DNA of 64,000 nucleotides from Limimaricola cinnabarinus (lineage in GTDB: Bacteria; Pseudomonadota; Alphaproteobacteria; Rhodobacterales; Rhodobacteraceae), in the NCBI RefSeq assembly GCF_002723615.1, contig NZ_KZ304961.1, forward strand, positions 1 through 64,000. The letters run 5' to 3'. The translations under genes were made by a program, and so were the position numbers. Positions within the stretch are counted from its first letter, which is position 1. The number at the start of each line of letters is the position of its first letter. This document shows, one piece after another, positions 19,085 through 30,910 of the stretch. Below the pieces are notes generated by a model that saw only the letters and a list, made by a program, of their open reading frames with translations, was not told where the DNA came from and did no database searches.

Positions 19085-19394
19085 TGCGTCACCTTGCCAA
19101 TTGCCCTGTAGGGCGCGACACATACGAGGCTTTGCGGGGGAAATCCATCGGTGCTTTGGCGCGCCAAGGCCCCGGCCCGCCCTCCCCTCCGGGGAGGGGC
19201 GAGGCGGGCGCCCCGGTGCGGCATTTGCGCCGGGCCATGCCGAAAATGGCGATTTGTTCATCAAAGCTTGCAATTCGTCGCTATGCTGCACGGGGTTTTA
19301 CCGGCGCGGCCGCAAAAATCCGCGCAGGCGCTTTGCAAGCACGGCGCGGAGCCATAGATGGCCGGGCGCAGGAATGAAGGCGGGACGAAGAGCG
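19085..19394. other. 310-base divergent intergenic region between murI and a LysR gene
   Basis: This stretch carries no gene I can support. It includes a GC-rich hairpin (CCCTCC-CCTCCGG-GGAGGG, near 19182-19200) and an AT-richer part (19245-19320) where the divergent promoters probably lie. No clear -35/-10 pair stands out. Confidence 0.5.
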
Positions 19395-20300
19395 ATGGAC
19401 TGGGACAAGCTGCGGATTTTTCATGCGGTGGCGGATGCGGGCAGCCTGACCCATGCCGGCGATTCGCTGCATCTGAGCCAATCGGCGGTGAGCCGGCAGA
19501 TCCGGGCGCTCGAGGAGCAGCTCAACACCACGCTGTTTCACCGCCACGCGCGCGGGCTGATCCTCACCGAGCAGGGCGAGCTTCTGTTCGACGCGACCCG
19601 CGCCATGAACAAGCGGCTCGAGGCCGCCTCGGCGCGCATCCGCGACAGCGAGGAGGAGGTGTTCGGCGAGATCAAGGTCACCACGCCGATCGGTTTCGGC
19701 ACGCTGTGGCTCGCCCCGCGCCTGCCCAAGCTCTACGAGCGCTATCCCGACCTGAAGATCGACCTCATCCTCGAGGAGCGCGTGCTCGACCTGCCGATGC
19801 GCGAGGCCGATGTCGCGATTCGCATGAAGGAGCCGAGCCAGGCCGACCTCGTGCGCAAGCGGCTGATGAACGTGCGGATGCGGCTCTATGCGACGCAAGC
19901 CTATCTCGACAAGGCGGGCGCGCTCGACAAGGTCGAGGATTTCGAACGTCACAGGCTGATCTGCCAGAATCCGACCTCGGCGCAGGTCTCGGCGGGCGCG
20001 GCGATGGTGCAGGAGCTGATGGCCCACAACATCCCCTCGACGCTGACGGTGAACAACTATTTCGGCGTGTTGCAGGCGGTCTTGAACAATCTCGGCGTCG
20101 GCGTGCTGCCCAACTATCTCAACGAGCATTTCCCCGGGCTGATGCGGGTGCTGCCGGATGTCGAATCCGGCGAGGTGCCGGTGTTTCTCGCCTATCCCGA
20201 GGAGCTGCGCCAATCCAAGCGGGTCGCGGCCTTCCGCGACTTCGTTCAGGAGGAGGTGCAGGCGCATCGTCGCAAGCTTCGCGAACAGGCTGCGAATTAA
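19395..20300 (+). CDS. LysR family transcriptional regulator
   Basis: The 301-residue protein has an N-terminal winged helix-turn-helix (MDWDKLRIFHAVADAGSL; recognition region HLSQSAVSRQIRALEE) and a substrate-binding domain from about residue 90 onward. The start at ATG 19395 follows GGGACGAAGAG. Homologues of this kind are common next to murI or thioredoxin reductase in the group, but the effector is unknown. It is divergent from murI and isolated from downstream genes, so it may act on distant targets or on itself. Confidence 0.92.
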   Translation: MDWDKLRIFHAVADAGSLTHAGDSLHLSQSAVSRQIRALEEQLNTTLFHRHARGLILTEQGELLFDATRAMNKRLEAASARIRDSEEEVFGEIKVTTPIGFGTLWLAPRLPKLYERYPDLKIDLILEERVLDLPMREADVAIRMKEPSQADLVRKRLMNVRMRLYATQAYLDKAGALDKVEDFERHRLICQNPTSAQVSAGAAMVQELMAHNIPSTLTVNNYFGVLQAVLNNLGVGVLPNYLNEHFPGLMRVLPDVESGEVPVFLAYPEELRQSKRVAAFRDFVQEEVQAHRRKLREQAAN

Positions 20301-20320
20301 GCGGTTTGCCCGGGATCTAG

Positions 20321-20339
20321 CCATGCGACATGCGCATGG
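20321..20339 (+). terminator. Small hairpin after the LysR gene
   Basis: CCATGCG (20321-20327) pairs with CGCATGG (20333-20339) around a five-base loop, 20 bases past the LysR stop. No T run follows, so terminator function is uncertain. Confidence 0.35.
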
Positions 20340-20370
20340 CGGGGTTGTCATACGGTCGGGGGTTTAGAAC

Positions 20371-20399
20371 TTGATCGTTCACATTGTGCTATATATCTC
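20371..20399 (+). promoter_or_regulatory. Candidate promoter of a small RNA
   Basis: TTGATC (20371-20376) is followed by CTATATATCTC (20389-20399), which offers TATATC or TATCTC as -10 at 15 or 17 bases. It lies in the only AT-rich spot between the LysR stop and a strong terminator, with no ORF between. Confidence 0.45.
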
Positions 20400-20403
20400 G
20401 GCA

Positions 20404-20485
20404 ATCGAAGCCGACGGTGCCTGGCGGCGCCTCGCTTCATACCTCCCTGTTGGACTTGCCGGGCCTGTTGGCCCGGCTTTTTTTT
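20404..20485 (+). ncRNA. Candidate trans-acting small RNA (about 80 nt)
   Basis: Between a plausible promoter and a textbook terminator lie three stem-forming parts: CGGC-AATCGAA-GCCG (about 20399-20413), GGTGCC-TGGC-GGCGCC (about 20416-20431) and the terminator stem. The unpaired stretch between the second and third contains ACCTCCC, complementary to Shine-Dalgarno sequences, a common seed in alphaproteobacterial sRNAs. No ORF with a ribosome site is present. I do not recognise a named family. Confidence 0.5.
20458..20485 (+). terminator. Strong intrinsic terminator
   Basis: Stem GCCGGGCC (20458-20465) and GGCCCGGC (20470-20477) with a TGTT loop is followed by eight T residues. It is the strongest terminator in the window, yet it is 158 bases from the nearest upstream stop codon, which supports a separate short transcript. 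Confidence 0.92.
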
Positions 20486-20494
20486 GCCTTCCGC

Positions 20495-20848
20495 CTAACG
20501 GATCGTGAGCCTGAGACGGAAGTTTTCGGCGCCCGGGGCCCGGAACAGCTGGAACACGCGGACCTCGTAGCTTTGCCGCCGCGTGCGAAAGCTGAAATCA
20601 TCCTGGCAATCGGTGACGCCCGGGATGGTGAAGCAGGTGTTTTCATTGCCGATGATCTGCAATCGCGCGGTCTGTCCCGCGCCCGATCCGAAGCGAAAGC
20701 ACAAGGGCCAGCCATCGCTGACCGCCCCGGCCACCTCTCCCGAATAGGCTCCGCTGGCAAAGCGGATCTCCGAACAGCCCTGCGCGGACGCCTCTCCCGC
20801 CCAGAGCCCGGCCAGCCCGGCCAGCCCGATCATGATACCCTTCAACAT
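20495..20848 (-). CDS. Small secreted protein with four cysteines
   Basis: The 117-residue product has a signal peptide (about residues 1-23, cleaved after GEASA) and a mature part with four cysteines (CSEIRF, LCFRF, NTCFTI, TDCQDD), suggesting two disulfides in the periplasm. The pattern of beta strands ending in ENFRLRLTI resembles pre-peptidase C-terminal (PPC-like) beta-sandwich proteins, but that is a loose resemblance. ATG 20848 or 20833 may start it. It is divergent from purL and convergent on the small-RNA terminator. Function not known. Confidence 0.75.
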   Translation of the reverse strand: MLKGIMIGLAGLAGLWAGEASAQGCSEIRFASGAYSGEVAGAVSDGWPLCFRFGSGAGQTARLQIIGNENTCFTIPGVTDCQDDFSFRTRRQSYEVRVFQLFRAPGAENFRLRLTIR

Positions 20849-21004
20849 CACATACCTCGACACGACAGATGCAGACCGGGCGATGCTATCACAAAGCGCA
20901 TGAGGTGTCGGCCATGCGGCCGCGACTTCACGGGGCGGCGAAACCCGCTTTCCCCTGCGGCGGGCTGATTGTATGAGGCGCGCGACCAGCAGGAGAGCGC
21001 CCGC

Positions 21005-23194
<2,190 letters not shown>

Positions 23195-23275
23195 GCCGCT
23201 GCCCCGGCGGCGGGCTTGCGTGCCGCCGGGGCTCTGCCTACATCTGGGGCGAAACAACAGGCGAGGACGACCGAC

Positions 23276-23518
23276 ATGGCGATGAGCGCACAGGAAATCG
23301 AGGACCTGCTCCGCGAGACCTTTCCGGAGGCGAAGATCGCCATCACCGACCTCGCCGGAGACGGCAATCATTACGCCGCCGAGGTGATCGACGAGAGCTT
23401 TCGCGGCCAGAACCGGGTGCAGCAGCAGCGCGCCGTCTATGCCGCGCTCAAGGGCCGGATGGACGGCCCCTCGGGCGAACTCCATGCGCTGGCGCTGACC
23501 ACCAAGGCCCCCGACTGA
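23276..23518 (+). CDS. BolA family protein
   Basis: The 80-residue BolA-fold protein has the typical [31 protein letters not shown] opening region (quoted in part) and the loop around [13 protein letters not shown]. BolA proteins pair with CGFS monothiol glutaredoxins to hold a 2Fe-2S cluster, and the gene for such a glutaredoxin follows 26 bases later. The conserved His is in GNHY. A second in-frame ATG two codons later (23282) could be the real start. Confidence 0.9.
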   Translation: MAMSAQEIEDLLRETFPEAKIAITDLAGDGNHYAAEVIDESFRGQNRVQQQRAVYAALKGRMDGPSGELHALALTTKAPD

Positions 23519-23544
23519 CCCCCATTCCCGCAAAGGACACGCAC

Positions 23545-23925
23545 ATGACCGCGCAGGACACCACCGACGCCAAGGCCCGCATCGACGAGATCGTCAAATC
23601 GAACGATGTCGTGCTCTTCATGAAGGGCACCAAGACCATGCCGCAATGCGGCTTTTCCAGCCGCGTCGCGGGCGTGCTCAACTTCATGAATCTCGATTTC
23701 CGGGACGTGAACGTGCTCGAGGACAACGAGATCCGCCAGGGCGTGAAGGACTACTCCGACTGGCCGACCATCCCGCAGCTCTACGTCAAGGGCGAGTTCG
23801 TCGGCGGCTGCGACATCATCACCGAGATGACGCTGTCGGGCGAGCTCGACCAGATGTTCGAGCAGAACGGCGTGGCCTTCGACAAGGACGCCGCCGACAA
23901 GATCCGCGAAGCCAACAAGGGCTGA
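23545..23925 (+). CDS. grxD: Monothiol glutaredoxin, Grx4 type
   Basis: This 126-residue glutaredoxin has the monothiol active site CGFS (Cys35), the glutathione-contacting segment [19 protein letters not shown], and the typical [12 protein letters not shown] lead. Proteins of this kind carry iron-sulphur clusters with glutathione and BolA, and act in cluster delivery and iron sensing. Its place right after a bolA gene supports that role. A strong hairpin terminator follows. Confidence 0.95.
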   Translation: MTAQDTTDAKARIDEIVKSNDVVLFMKGTKTMPQCGFSSRVAGVLNFMNLDFRDVNVLEDNEIRQGVKDYSDWPTIPQLYVKGEFVGGCDIITEMTLSGELDQMFEQNGVAFDKDAADKIREANKG

Positions 23926-23954
23926 TCGCCCCCGCGCATGGCGGACCCGATCCG

Positions 23955-23981
23955 GGCCGCGCCTTCGGGCGCGGCCTCTTT
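23955..23981 (+). terminator. Intrinsic terminator after grxD
   Basis: GGCCGCGCC (23955-23963), a TTCG tetraloop, and GGCGCGGCC (23968-23976) are followed by TCTTTC. Confidence 0.8.
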
Positions 23982-24075
23982 CATGTTCGGCATCGCGGCC
24001 ACCCTCTTTCCCTTGCGTAAACCAAGCCTCGACGGCACACTCATGGCGTGTTGTCCGTTACAGAGTAGGCTGTTC

Positions 24076-24465
24076 ATGAAACGCATCATTCTTGCCGGCG
24101 CCTTGGCGCTGCTGGCGGCACCGGCCGCCGCGCAGGAGGTGATCGCCTCCTATTACGCCTATCTCTCGCCGCAGGATCTTCGGAATTCGCGCGGCATCCG
24201 CCTCGCCGATATCGGGGCGATCCTCCAACAGGACCGGGCGAATTTTCATCGCTTCGGCCTGCGCGACGGGATGGACGAGCATGACCCGCTCTTTGCCTCC
24301 TCCGCGACACGCGCGCGCATTCCGGAACTCTATGCGCGTGGTCCGGGAGCGCCGGGCTATATCGTCGATCTGCTGCGCCGGGGCGAGACCCGCTTCGTGC
24401 ATGTGCGCATCATCGGGCGCGGGGGCCGGCCCGACTACATCGAGGTGTATGAAGGCGCAGGCTGA
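24076..24465 (+). CDS. Secreted protein of unknown function
   Basis: The 129-residue protein has a clear signal peptide (MKRIILAGALALLAAPAAAQ, residues 1-20) with an AAA-Q cleavage site. The mature part has no cysteine and no domain I recognise. It has an acidic/aromatic stretch SYYAYLSPQDLRNSRGIRLAD and ends in a basic-acidic strand pair. I start it at ATG 24076; an ATG at 23938 in the same frame would remove the signal peptide from the N-terminus and overlaps the grxD terminator. It converges on zapA. Confidence 0.8.
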   Translation: MKRIILAGALALLAAPAAAQEVIASYYAYLSPQDLRNSRGIRLADIGAILQQDRANFHRFGLRDGMDEHDPLFASSATRARIPELYARGPGAPGYIVDLLRRGETRFVHVRIIGRGGRPDYIEVYEGAG

Positions 24466-24479
24466 AGGGCGCGGCAGGC

Positions 24480-24887
24480 TCAGGCGCCCGCCTTCTCCAC
24501 CCGCTCGGCCAGCGCCTCGGCGCGCGCCGTCATCTCGGCCAGCATCTCGATCAGCCCGTGCGGGATCACCGGCACCTCGACCTCGACCTTCTGCGGATCG
24601 TTGCGCATCTTGCCGAGCGTGGTCTCGGTCTGGCTCAGCCGCCGCTCGACCTGCCCGGCATAGGTTTCGGCCTGGCGCAGCCGGTCCTCGAGCCCGGCGG
24701 CGCGGTCGGCCAGAAGCAGCCCCGCCATCAGCAGCATCTTGCTCTCGGGCATCCGCCCGGCCTGGCTCGACAGGCTGGAGGCCTCCTCGTCGAGCAGCCT
24801 GGCGGCGGCTTGCAGATAGGGCTCCTCGCCCGGCTGGCAGGCCACGGTGAAGCCGCGCCCGCCGATGGTGATCTCGACCTGTGGCAT
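24480..24887 (-). CDS. zapA: Cell division protein ZapA
   Basis: ZapA is a cytosolic protein that cross-links FtsZ filaments. The 135-residue product has the compact N-terminal domain (MPQVEITIGGRGFTVACQPGEE, first part) and a long C-terminal coiled coil (about residues 60-130). ATG 24887 is used because it shares a base with the upstream stop (TGATG). A GTG one codon earlier is also open. It is coupled to a coiled-coil partner gene, as in Caulobacter where ZauP precedes ZapA. Confidence 0.88.
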   Translation of the reverse strand: MPQVEITIGGRGFTVACQPGEEPYLQAAARLLDEEASSLSSQAGRMPESKMLLMAGLLLADRAAGLEDRLRQAETYAGQVERRLSQTETTLGKMRNDPQKVEVEVPVIPHGLIEMLAEMTARAEALAERVEKAGA

Positions 24888-25360
24888 CACTTGCGCTCCT
24901 CGACCAGCGGTTTGAGTTCCGACAGCACCGCGCCCAGCTCGGCCACCTCGGCGTCGCGCTCGGCGCGCAGCGCGTCGAGCTCGGCGGCCATGGCGCGGTC
25001 GATCAGCGCGGGGTCCGCGAGCTCGGCCTCCATCGCCTCGCGCAGCTCGCCCGCCACCTCGCGCAGCTCGGCATTGGAGCGGCGCAGCGCCTGGAGCTGC
25101 CCGTCGAGATCGGCCATCTGGGCGTTCTGAGCCTCGATCCGCGCCTCGAAGGCGGCCAGCCGGGTGTCCTGCTCCTCGCGCAGCGCCTTGAGGCGCTCCT
25201 CGAGCTCGGCATTGGCCTGCTGCTGCGCGTCGAGCTCGGCGCCGAGGCCCTCATCCTGCGCCGTCCGCGGCCCGGCGCTCTCGAGCCGGTCGAGCCCCTG
25301 GCCGATCCGGTCCAGCGCCGCCGAGAGACGGCTCTCCAATTCGGTGATGTCGGTCATCAT
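24887..25360 (-). CDS. zauP: ZauP-like coiled-coil protein upstream of ZapA
   Basis: The 157-residue protein is almost entirely predicted coiled coil: long Glu/Leu/Ala/Arg-rich heptads run from about residue 40 to 150 with no membrane segment. Gene order, one-base overlap with zapA and composition match ZauP of Caulobacter, which works with ZapA to focus the Z-ring. Sequence similarity in coiled coils is poor evidence, so the assignment rests mainly on position. Two adjacent ATGs (25360 and 25357) are possible starts. It is divergent from tkt. Confidence 0.7.
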   Translation of the reverse strand: MMTDITELESRLSAALDRIGQGLDRLESAGPRTAQDEGLGAELDAQQQANAELEERLKALREEQDTRLAAFEARIEAQNAQMADLDGQLQALRRSNAELREVAGELREAMEAELADPALIDRAMAAELDALRAERDAEVAELGAVLSELKPLVEERK

Positions 25361-25604
25361 GCCCCTGTCTGCCCTGCCCCGCCTGCGGCCCGTCGGCGCG
25401 TCGATGAGCCGAATCGCGCGGGGCGTCGGAAAAACCTAGACCACCCCCCGCCGGGCCGCAAACCGTGCCGCGGACCATGCGGCAAACCGCGTGCCGGGCC
25501 TGCGGGGCATCGTCCGTCGCTTGAACTCGCCCCCGCTGCCTGTCAATACCATCCGCGACAAGGGGGGCCGCGCCGCGGCTTCGACGCCAAACCGGAGGAC
25601 ACCC

Positions 25605-27620
25605 ATGGATATCGCCGCCCTGCGCGACAAGCATCCCGAGCACTGGAGGAAGGCCGCGGCCATCCGCACGCTGACCCTCGACGCCGTGGCCGCCGCCAAT
25701 TCGGGCCATTCCGGCATGCCGATGGGCATGGCCGACGTCGCGACCGTCCTGTTCGACAAGCACATGAAGTTCGACCCCAAGGCACCGACCTGGGCCGATC
25801 GCGACCGCTTCATCCTCTCCGTGGGCCACGGCTCGATGCTGCTCTACTCGGTGCTGCACCTGACCGGCTACGAGGAAGTGCCGCTCGAGGAGATCAAGAA
25901 TTTCCGCCAGTGGGGCTCCAAGACCGCCGGCCACCCCGAGAGCGAGTATCTCGACGCGGTCGAGACCACCACCGGCCCGCTCGGCCAGGGCATCGCCAAC
26001 TCCGTGGGCTTCGCCATCGCCGAGGAGATGCTGCGCGCCAAGTATGGCCCGAAGATCGTCGATCACTACACCTGGGTCATGGCCGGTGACGGCTGCCTGA
26101 TGGAGGGCGTGAGCCAGGAGGCGATCGCGCTTGCGGGCATGCAGAAGCTCTCCAAGCTGGTCGTGTTCTTCGACGACAACGGCATCACCATCGACGGCAA
26201 GGTCTCGCTCGCCGATGTCACCGACCAGGCCAAGCGTTTCGAGGCCTCGGGCTGGCACGTGCAGTCGATCGACGGGCACGACCCCGACGCGATCGACGCC
26301 GCGATCGAGGCCGCCAAGGCCGATCCGCGCCCCTCGATGATCGCTTGCAAGACCCATATCGCGCTGGGCTCCTCGGCGCAGGACACCGCCAAGGGCCACG
26401 GCGCGCTGACCGACGGGCAGCTCATCGCCGACACCAAGGCCGCCTATGGCTGGGAGCACGGGCCCTTCGAGATCCCCCAGGACGTGAAGGCGCAGTGGGA
26501 GGCGATGGGCGCGCGTGGCGCCCGCGCGCACGAGGAATGGCGCGAGCGCTTCGACGCGCTCTCCGAGCGCAAGCGCATCGAGTTCGAGCGCGCCTTCGCC
26601 GGAGAGGCCCCCAAGGCGCTCTCGACCAAGATCCGCGCCTTCAAGAAGGAGGCGCTGGAGAACGCCAAGCCGGTCGCCTCGCGCAAGTCCTCGGAGATGG
26701 TGCTCAACGTCGTCAACGGCGTGATGACCGAGACGGTGGGCGGCTCGGCCGACCTTACCGGCTCGAACAACACCCGCTCGGGCGACATGGAGGTGTTCTC
26801 GCCCGACAACCGTTCGGGCCGCTACATCCATTACGGCATCCGCGAGCATGGCATGGCCGCGGCGATGAACGGCATCGCGCTGCATGGCGGCCTGCGGCCC
26901 TATGGCGGCACCTTCATGGCCTTCACCGATTACGCGCGCGGCGCGATGCGTCTCTCGGCGCTGATGCACCAGCCGGTGGTCTATGTGATGACGCATGACA
27001 GCATCGGGCTTGGCGAAGACGGCCCGACCCACCAGCCGGTCGAGCACCTGTCGATGCTGCGCGCGACGCCCAACACCTACGTGTTCCGCCCTGCCGACAC
27101 GGTCGAGACCGCCGAGGCCTGGGAGATCGCGCTGACGACCACCGACCGCCCCTCGGTGCTGGCGCTGAGCCGCCAGAACCTCGCCCCGGTGCGCAGCGAG
27201 CACAAGACCAAGAATCTCGTCGAGCAGGGCGCCTATGTGCTGCGCGAGGCGGGCGAGAAGCGCCGCGCGATCCTCATGGCCTCGGGCTCCGAGGTCGAGA
27301 TCGCGGTCGCGGCGCGCGATATCCTCGAAGCCGAGGGCATCGGCGTGCGCGTGGTCTCGGTGCCCTGCATGGAGCTTTTCGCCGCGCAGGACGAGGCGTA
27401 TCGCAAGCGCGTCCTGCCCGCGGGGCCGGTGCGCGTCGCGGTCGAGGCGGGCGTGCGCCAAAGCTGGGACCGACTGCTCCTGGGCGAGCGCGGCCGCGAG
27501 CAGAAGGCGGGCTTCGTCGGCATGGAGGGCTTCGGCGCCTCCGCGCCCGCGCCGACGCTCTACGAGAAGTTCGGCATCACCGCCGAGGCCGTGGCCGAAA
27601 AGGTCCGCGCGCTGCTCTGA
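25605..27620 (+). CDS. tkt: Transketolase
   Basis: This 671-residue thiamine-diphosphate enzyme moves two-carbon units between sugar phosphates in the pentose phosphate and Calvin cycles. The [15 protein letters not shown] start region, the ThDP motif [13 protein letters not shown] and the transketolase signature [19 protein letters not shown] are present. The ATG at 25605 follows CCGGAGGAC. No other Calvin-cycle genes are nearby, so a housekeeping role is likely. A palindromic terminator follows. Confidence 0.97.
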   Translation: MDIAALRDKHPEHWRKAAAIRTLTLDAVAAANSGHSGMPMGMADVATVLFDKHMKFDPKAPTWADRDRFILSVGHGSMLLYSVLHLTGYEEVPLEEIKNFRQWGSKTAGHPESEYLDAVETTTGPLGQGIANSVGFAIAEEMLRAKYGPKIVDHYTWVMAGDGCLMEGVSQEAIALAGMQKLSKLVVFFDDNGITIDGKVSLADVTDQAKRFEASGWHVQSIDGHDPDAIDAAIEAAKADPRPSMIACKTHIALGSSAQDTAKGHGALTDGQLIADTKAAYGWEHGPFEIPQDVKAQWEAMGARGARAHEEWRERFDALSERKRIEFERAFAGEAPKALSTKIRAFKKEALENAKPVASRKSSEMVLNVVNGVMTETVGGSADLTGSNNTRSGDMEVFSPDNRSGRYIHYGIREHGMAAAMNGIALHGGLRPYGGTFMAFTDYARGAMRLSALMHQPVVYVMTHDSIGLGEDGPTHQPVEHLSMLRATPNTYVFRPADTVETAEAWEIALTTTDRPSVLALSRQNLAPVRSEHKTKNLVEQGAYVLREAGEKRRAILMASGSEVEIAVAARDILEAEGIGVRVVSVPCMELFAAQDEAYRKRVLPAGPVRVAVEAGVRQSWDRLLLGERGREQKAGFVGMEGFGASAPAPTLYEKFGITAEAVAEKVRALL

Positions 27621-27646
27621 GCCGCGCTTCGGTGCGAAGATGCGAG

Positions 27647-27672
27647 GGGGCGGCCCATGGGCCGCCCCTTTT
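27647..27672 (+). terminator. Intrinsic terminator after tkt
   Basis: GGGGCGGCCC (27647-27656) pairs with GGGCCGCCCC (27659-27668) around the central AT, then TTTT. It lies 27 bases past the stop. Confidence 0.85.
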
Positions 27673-27732
27673 GCCTGGCGCCACCCCGTTCACACGGGCT
27701 CGGAACCGGCGCCGCCCGGGGTTCGGCGCGGC

Positions 27733-28203
27733 TCAGCTTCCGGGATGGTTGGGATCGACCCAGCGCACCTCCTCGACCTCTTCGGCCGGTTCGATGTCGA
27801 GATTGACGACCACGGGCTCCTGGTCGCTGCGCACGACGACGCAGTCGAGCGGCTCGTCGGTGCTGGCATTGATCTCCTGATGCGGCACATAGGGCGGGAC
27901 ATAGATGAAATCGCCCGGCCCGGCCTCGGCCATGAATTCGAGCCGTTCGCCCCAGCGCATGCGCGCCCGGCCCCGGATCACGTAGATGATGCTTTCGAGA
28001 TGCCCGTGATGATGCGCGCCGGTCTTGGCGTCGGGCTGGATGTCGACGGTCCCGGCCCAGAGCCTGTTCGCGCCGGCCTTGGCCCTGTCGATCGCCGCCG
28101 CGCGGGTCATGCCCGGGGTCTGCGGCGTGTCGAAATCGAGCTCCATGGAGCGCACGATCCGCACGCCGTCATTGCGCCAGTCGGTTTCACGGGACCCGGT
28201 CAT
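27733..28203 (-). CDS. Cupin domain protein
   Basis: The 156-residue single-domain cupin has the metal-binding first motif GAHHHGHLESIIYVIRG (two or more His plus Glu) and the second motif PGDFIYVPPYVPHQE, with the His at PHQE. Such proteins bind a divalent metal and may be sugar isomerases, dioxygenases or ligand sensors. No neighbour points to a substrate. It is convergent with tkt and lies 95 bases from DoxX on the same strand. Confidence 0.85.
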   Translation of the reverse strand: MTGSRETDWRNDGVRIVRSMELDFDTPQTPGMTRAAAIDRAKAGANRLWAGTVDIQPDAKTGAHHHGHLESIIYVIRGRARMRWGERLEFMAEAGPGDFIYVPPYVPHQEINASTDEPLDCVVVRSDQEPVVVNLDIEPAEEVEEVRWVDPNHPGS

Positions 28204-28297
28204 CCTGCGCCTTCCCCCTCGCGGCCCATCCTATCAGAAACGCGCGGCGCTGCACAGAAGCGGGGGCGCGGGGCGCGCGTTTCGCGCCCCGCCCGGA

Positions 28298-28726
28298 TCA
28301 GGCGAGCCGCACCGAGATCCGCCCCGCCCCCGCCACCGCGAGCGCGAGGCAGCCGCCCGCGATGGCCCAGTTCTTGACGAAGATCGTCATCTGCCACGGG
28401 TCTTCGGGCTGGAAATGAAACACCGACGTCGCCGCGCAATAAAGCGCCAGAGACAGCGCCACCGGGCGCACCGCCACCCCGAAGGCCAGCGCCAGACCGG
28501 CGGCGGCGTTGTAGGCCAGCGCGGGCCAGACCAGCAGCCCCGGCAGATGCCAGCCGGCCAGCAGCCCCTCCACCTGCCCCGGCTCGAAGGCCTTTTGCGC
28601 CGCCCCGCCCAGAAACAGCGCCGCCAGCAGCACGCGGCCGATCAGCAACAGCCAGTCATCCGCCCGCGGCGCGGCGGCGCGCGCGCCCTGCGCAGCCGGT
28701 TCGTCGCGGTCTAGGGTCGCAAGCAT
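28298..28726 (-). CDS. DoxX family membrane protein
   Basis: This 142-residue integral membrane protein has four hydrophobic segments (about residues 25-42, 57-75, 80-95 and 115-135) typical of the DoxX/DUF417-like group. The N-terminus is charged and cytosolic. DoxX proteins are linked to respiratory or redox functions but are poorly characterised. I start at ATG 28726 because GGAGG lies six bases before it; an upstream ATG at 28738 adds four residues. The start codon overlaps that of the divergent small gene on the plus strand. Confidence 0.85.
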   Translation of the reverse strand: MLATLDRDEPAAQGARAAAPRADDWLLLIGRVLLAALFLGGAAQKAFEPGQVEGLLAGWHLPGLLVWPALAYNAAAGLALAFGVAVRPVALSLALYCAATSVFHFQPEDPWQMTIFVKNWAIAGGCLALAVAGAGRISVRLA

Positions 28727-28868
28727 GAGCACCTCCATCGCCGTCGCCTTGTTCGCCGTGATCCTAGCCCTGCTCGGGCTCGATCACTACCTGTTCGAAG
28801 GCCAGGGGGCGCTCACGCTTGCGCGCGCGGGGCTCGATCTGCTGCGCTGGCTCGCCTTGTGGCGCTAA
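28725..28868 (+). CDS. Small membrane protein upstream of gap (47 residues)
   Basis: This ORF encodes 47 residues. The first part MSTSIAVALFAVILALLGLD is a membrane helix, followed by HYLFEG and an amphipathic end ARAGLDLLRWLALWR. Similar short proteins ending in a WMAFWR-like tail are, as I recall, encoded next to gap in other Rhodobacteraceae, and the pattern here fits. The ribosome site (AGGGTCG) is weak. Its ATG overlaps the DoxX ATG on the other strand. It ends 106 bases before gap. No function known. Confidence 0.65.
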   Translation: MSTSIAVALFAVILALLGLDHYLFEGQGALTLARAGLDLLRWLALWR

Positions 28869-28974
28869 CGGCAGCGCTCACAGCCGCCTCATGGGCCGAT
28901 CTTCGGTTGACGCCGCGCCACAAATGCCGATCTTGGCGCCGAACCCTAGCCCGACAATCCCCGAGGAGACCCCC

Positions 28975-29976
<1,002 letters not shown>

Positions 29977-29997
29977 TCCGGCCTCCCGGCAGAACGG

Positions 29998-30026
29998 AAA
30001 GGCCGCCCCTCGGGGGCGGCCTTTTT
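29998..30026 (+). terminator. Intrinsic terminator after gap
   Basis: AAAGGCCGCCCC (29998-30009) pairs with GGGGCGGCCTTT (30013-30024), then TT. The hairpin also lies just beyond the stop of the convergent extensin-like gene, so it may work both ways. Confidence 0.88.
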
Positions 30027-30910
30027 CATTGGCAGAGCCGGAAGCCGCCGCGCCGCGATTTCACGTCGAGATGCAAATGATCGGCATGGGCCGCGTCCGA
30101 GCCCGGCCCGAGCACGGTGGTGAACTCCAGGCAGGAGGTCGCGCGCACCGCGTCCTGGAACGCCTCGGCCATGCTGCCCTCGCGCTCGCGCGGCTGCACC
30201 TTGACCTCCTCGCCCTCGGCAAAGCCGAAGGAGATGATGTCCACCGCGTTGCCGAAGGCGTGCTCGGACATGATCTCCGCGTCGGAGCTGCGGCTGCGGC
30301 AGTTGTAGACCGTGCCCTGCCGGATCTCGGTCAGCGCGCCGCGCTCCAGCCGCTCGGCCGCCGGTATCGCAAAACCCTCGACCCAGCGCGCCAGCGCCAG
30401 CGCCGTCTCGCAGCGCATCGGCGCGGGCGGGGAGAGCGCCACGCCCGGCACGATCCCGGACAGGGTCACGGGGTGGAGGATGCCGCATTCGGCGATCTCC
30501 GCATCCTCCACCGCCGCGCTTGTCTCGTAGACCGCGCCCAGCGCGTCGAGCGCGGCGAGGCAGGCCTCGCGCGCCTCCGGCTCCATGGCGAGCCGCTCGG
30601 GCATCGGCGGCACCCGGTCGCGCGCCGCGACATCGGGCGTGGCGGGCGCTTCGGCCTCGGCCTCCTCCGGCGGCGCGTCCTCCGCCTCCGGCGCGGGCGT
30701 GTCGGGGCCGGAGGGTTGCGGGGCCTGTGGGTCCTCCTCCGCGCCCCCGCCGCCCGTGGCCAGCCCTTCGGGCCGGGCCTTGGGCAGCGGCGCGGTTTCG
30801 GGTGCTGTCCGGGCTGCTGCCTCGGGCCCGGCCCCGGCGTCCGTCTCGGCGGCCTCCTGGGCCAGCGCCGGGGTGCCGGCCAGCATCAGGGCAAGCGCCA
30901 GCGGCCTCAT
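30026..30910 (-). CDS. Extensin-like (M15-fold) secreted peptidase
   Basis: The 294-residue protein has a signal peptide (residues 1-17, ends PALA), a disordered Pro/Ala/Glu linker (about 18-95), and an extensin-like C-terminal domain. That domain holds the zinc-type motifs SEHAFGNAVDI and ADHLHLDV, and paired cysteines at EACLAA, AECGIL, MRCETA, YNCRSRS, TSCLEF and LCQ. Members of this family are thought to cut peptidoglycan peptides. It overlaps the L,D-transpeptidase gene by four bases (ATGA), so a cutter and a cross-linker of the wall are made together. Confidence 0.85.
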   Translation of the reverse strand: MRPLALALMLAGTPALAQEAAETDAGAGPEAAARTAPETAPLPKARPEGLATGGGGAEEDPQAPQPSGPDTPAPEAEDAPPEEAEAEAPATPDVAARDRVPPMPERLAMEPEAREACLAALDALGAVYETSAAVEDAEIAECGILHPVTLSGIVPGVALSPPAPMRCETALALARWVEGFAIPAAERLERGALTEIRQGTVYNCRSRSSDAEIMSEHAFGNAVDIISFGFAEGEEVKVQPREREGSMAEAFQDAVRATSCLEFTTVLGPGSDAAHADHLHLDVKSRRGGFRLCQ

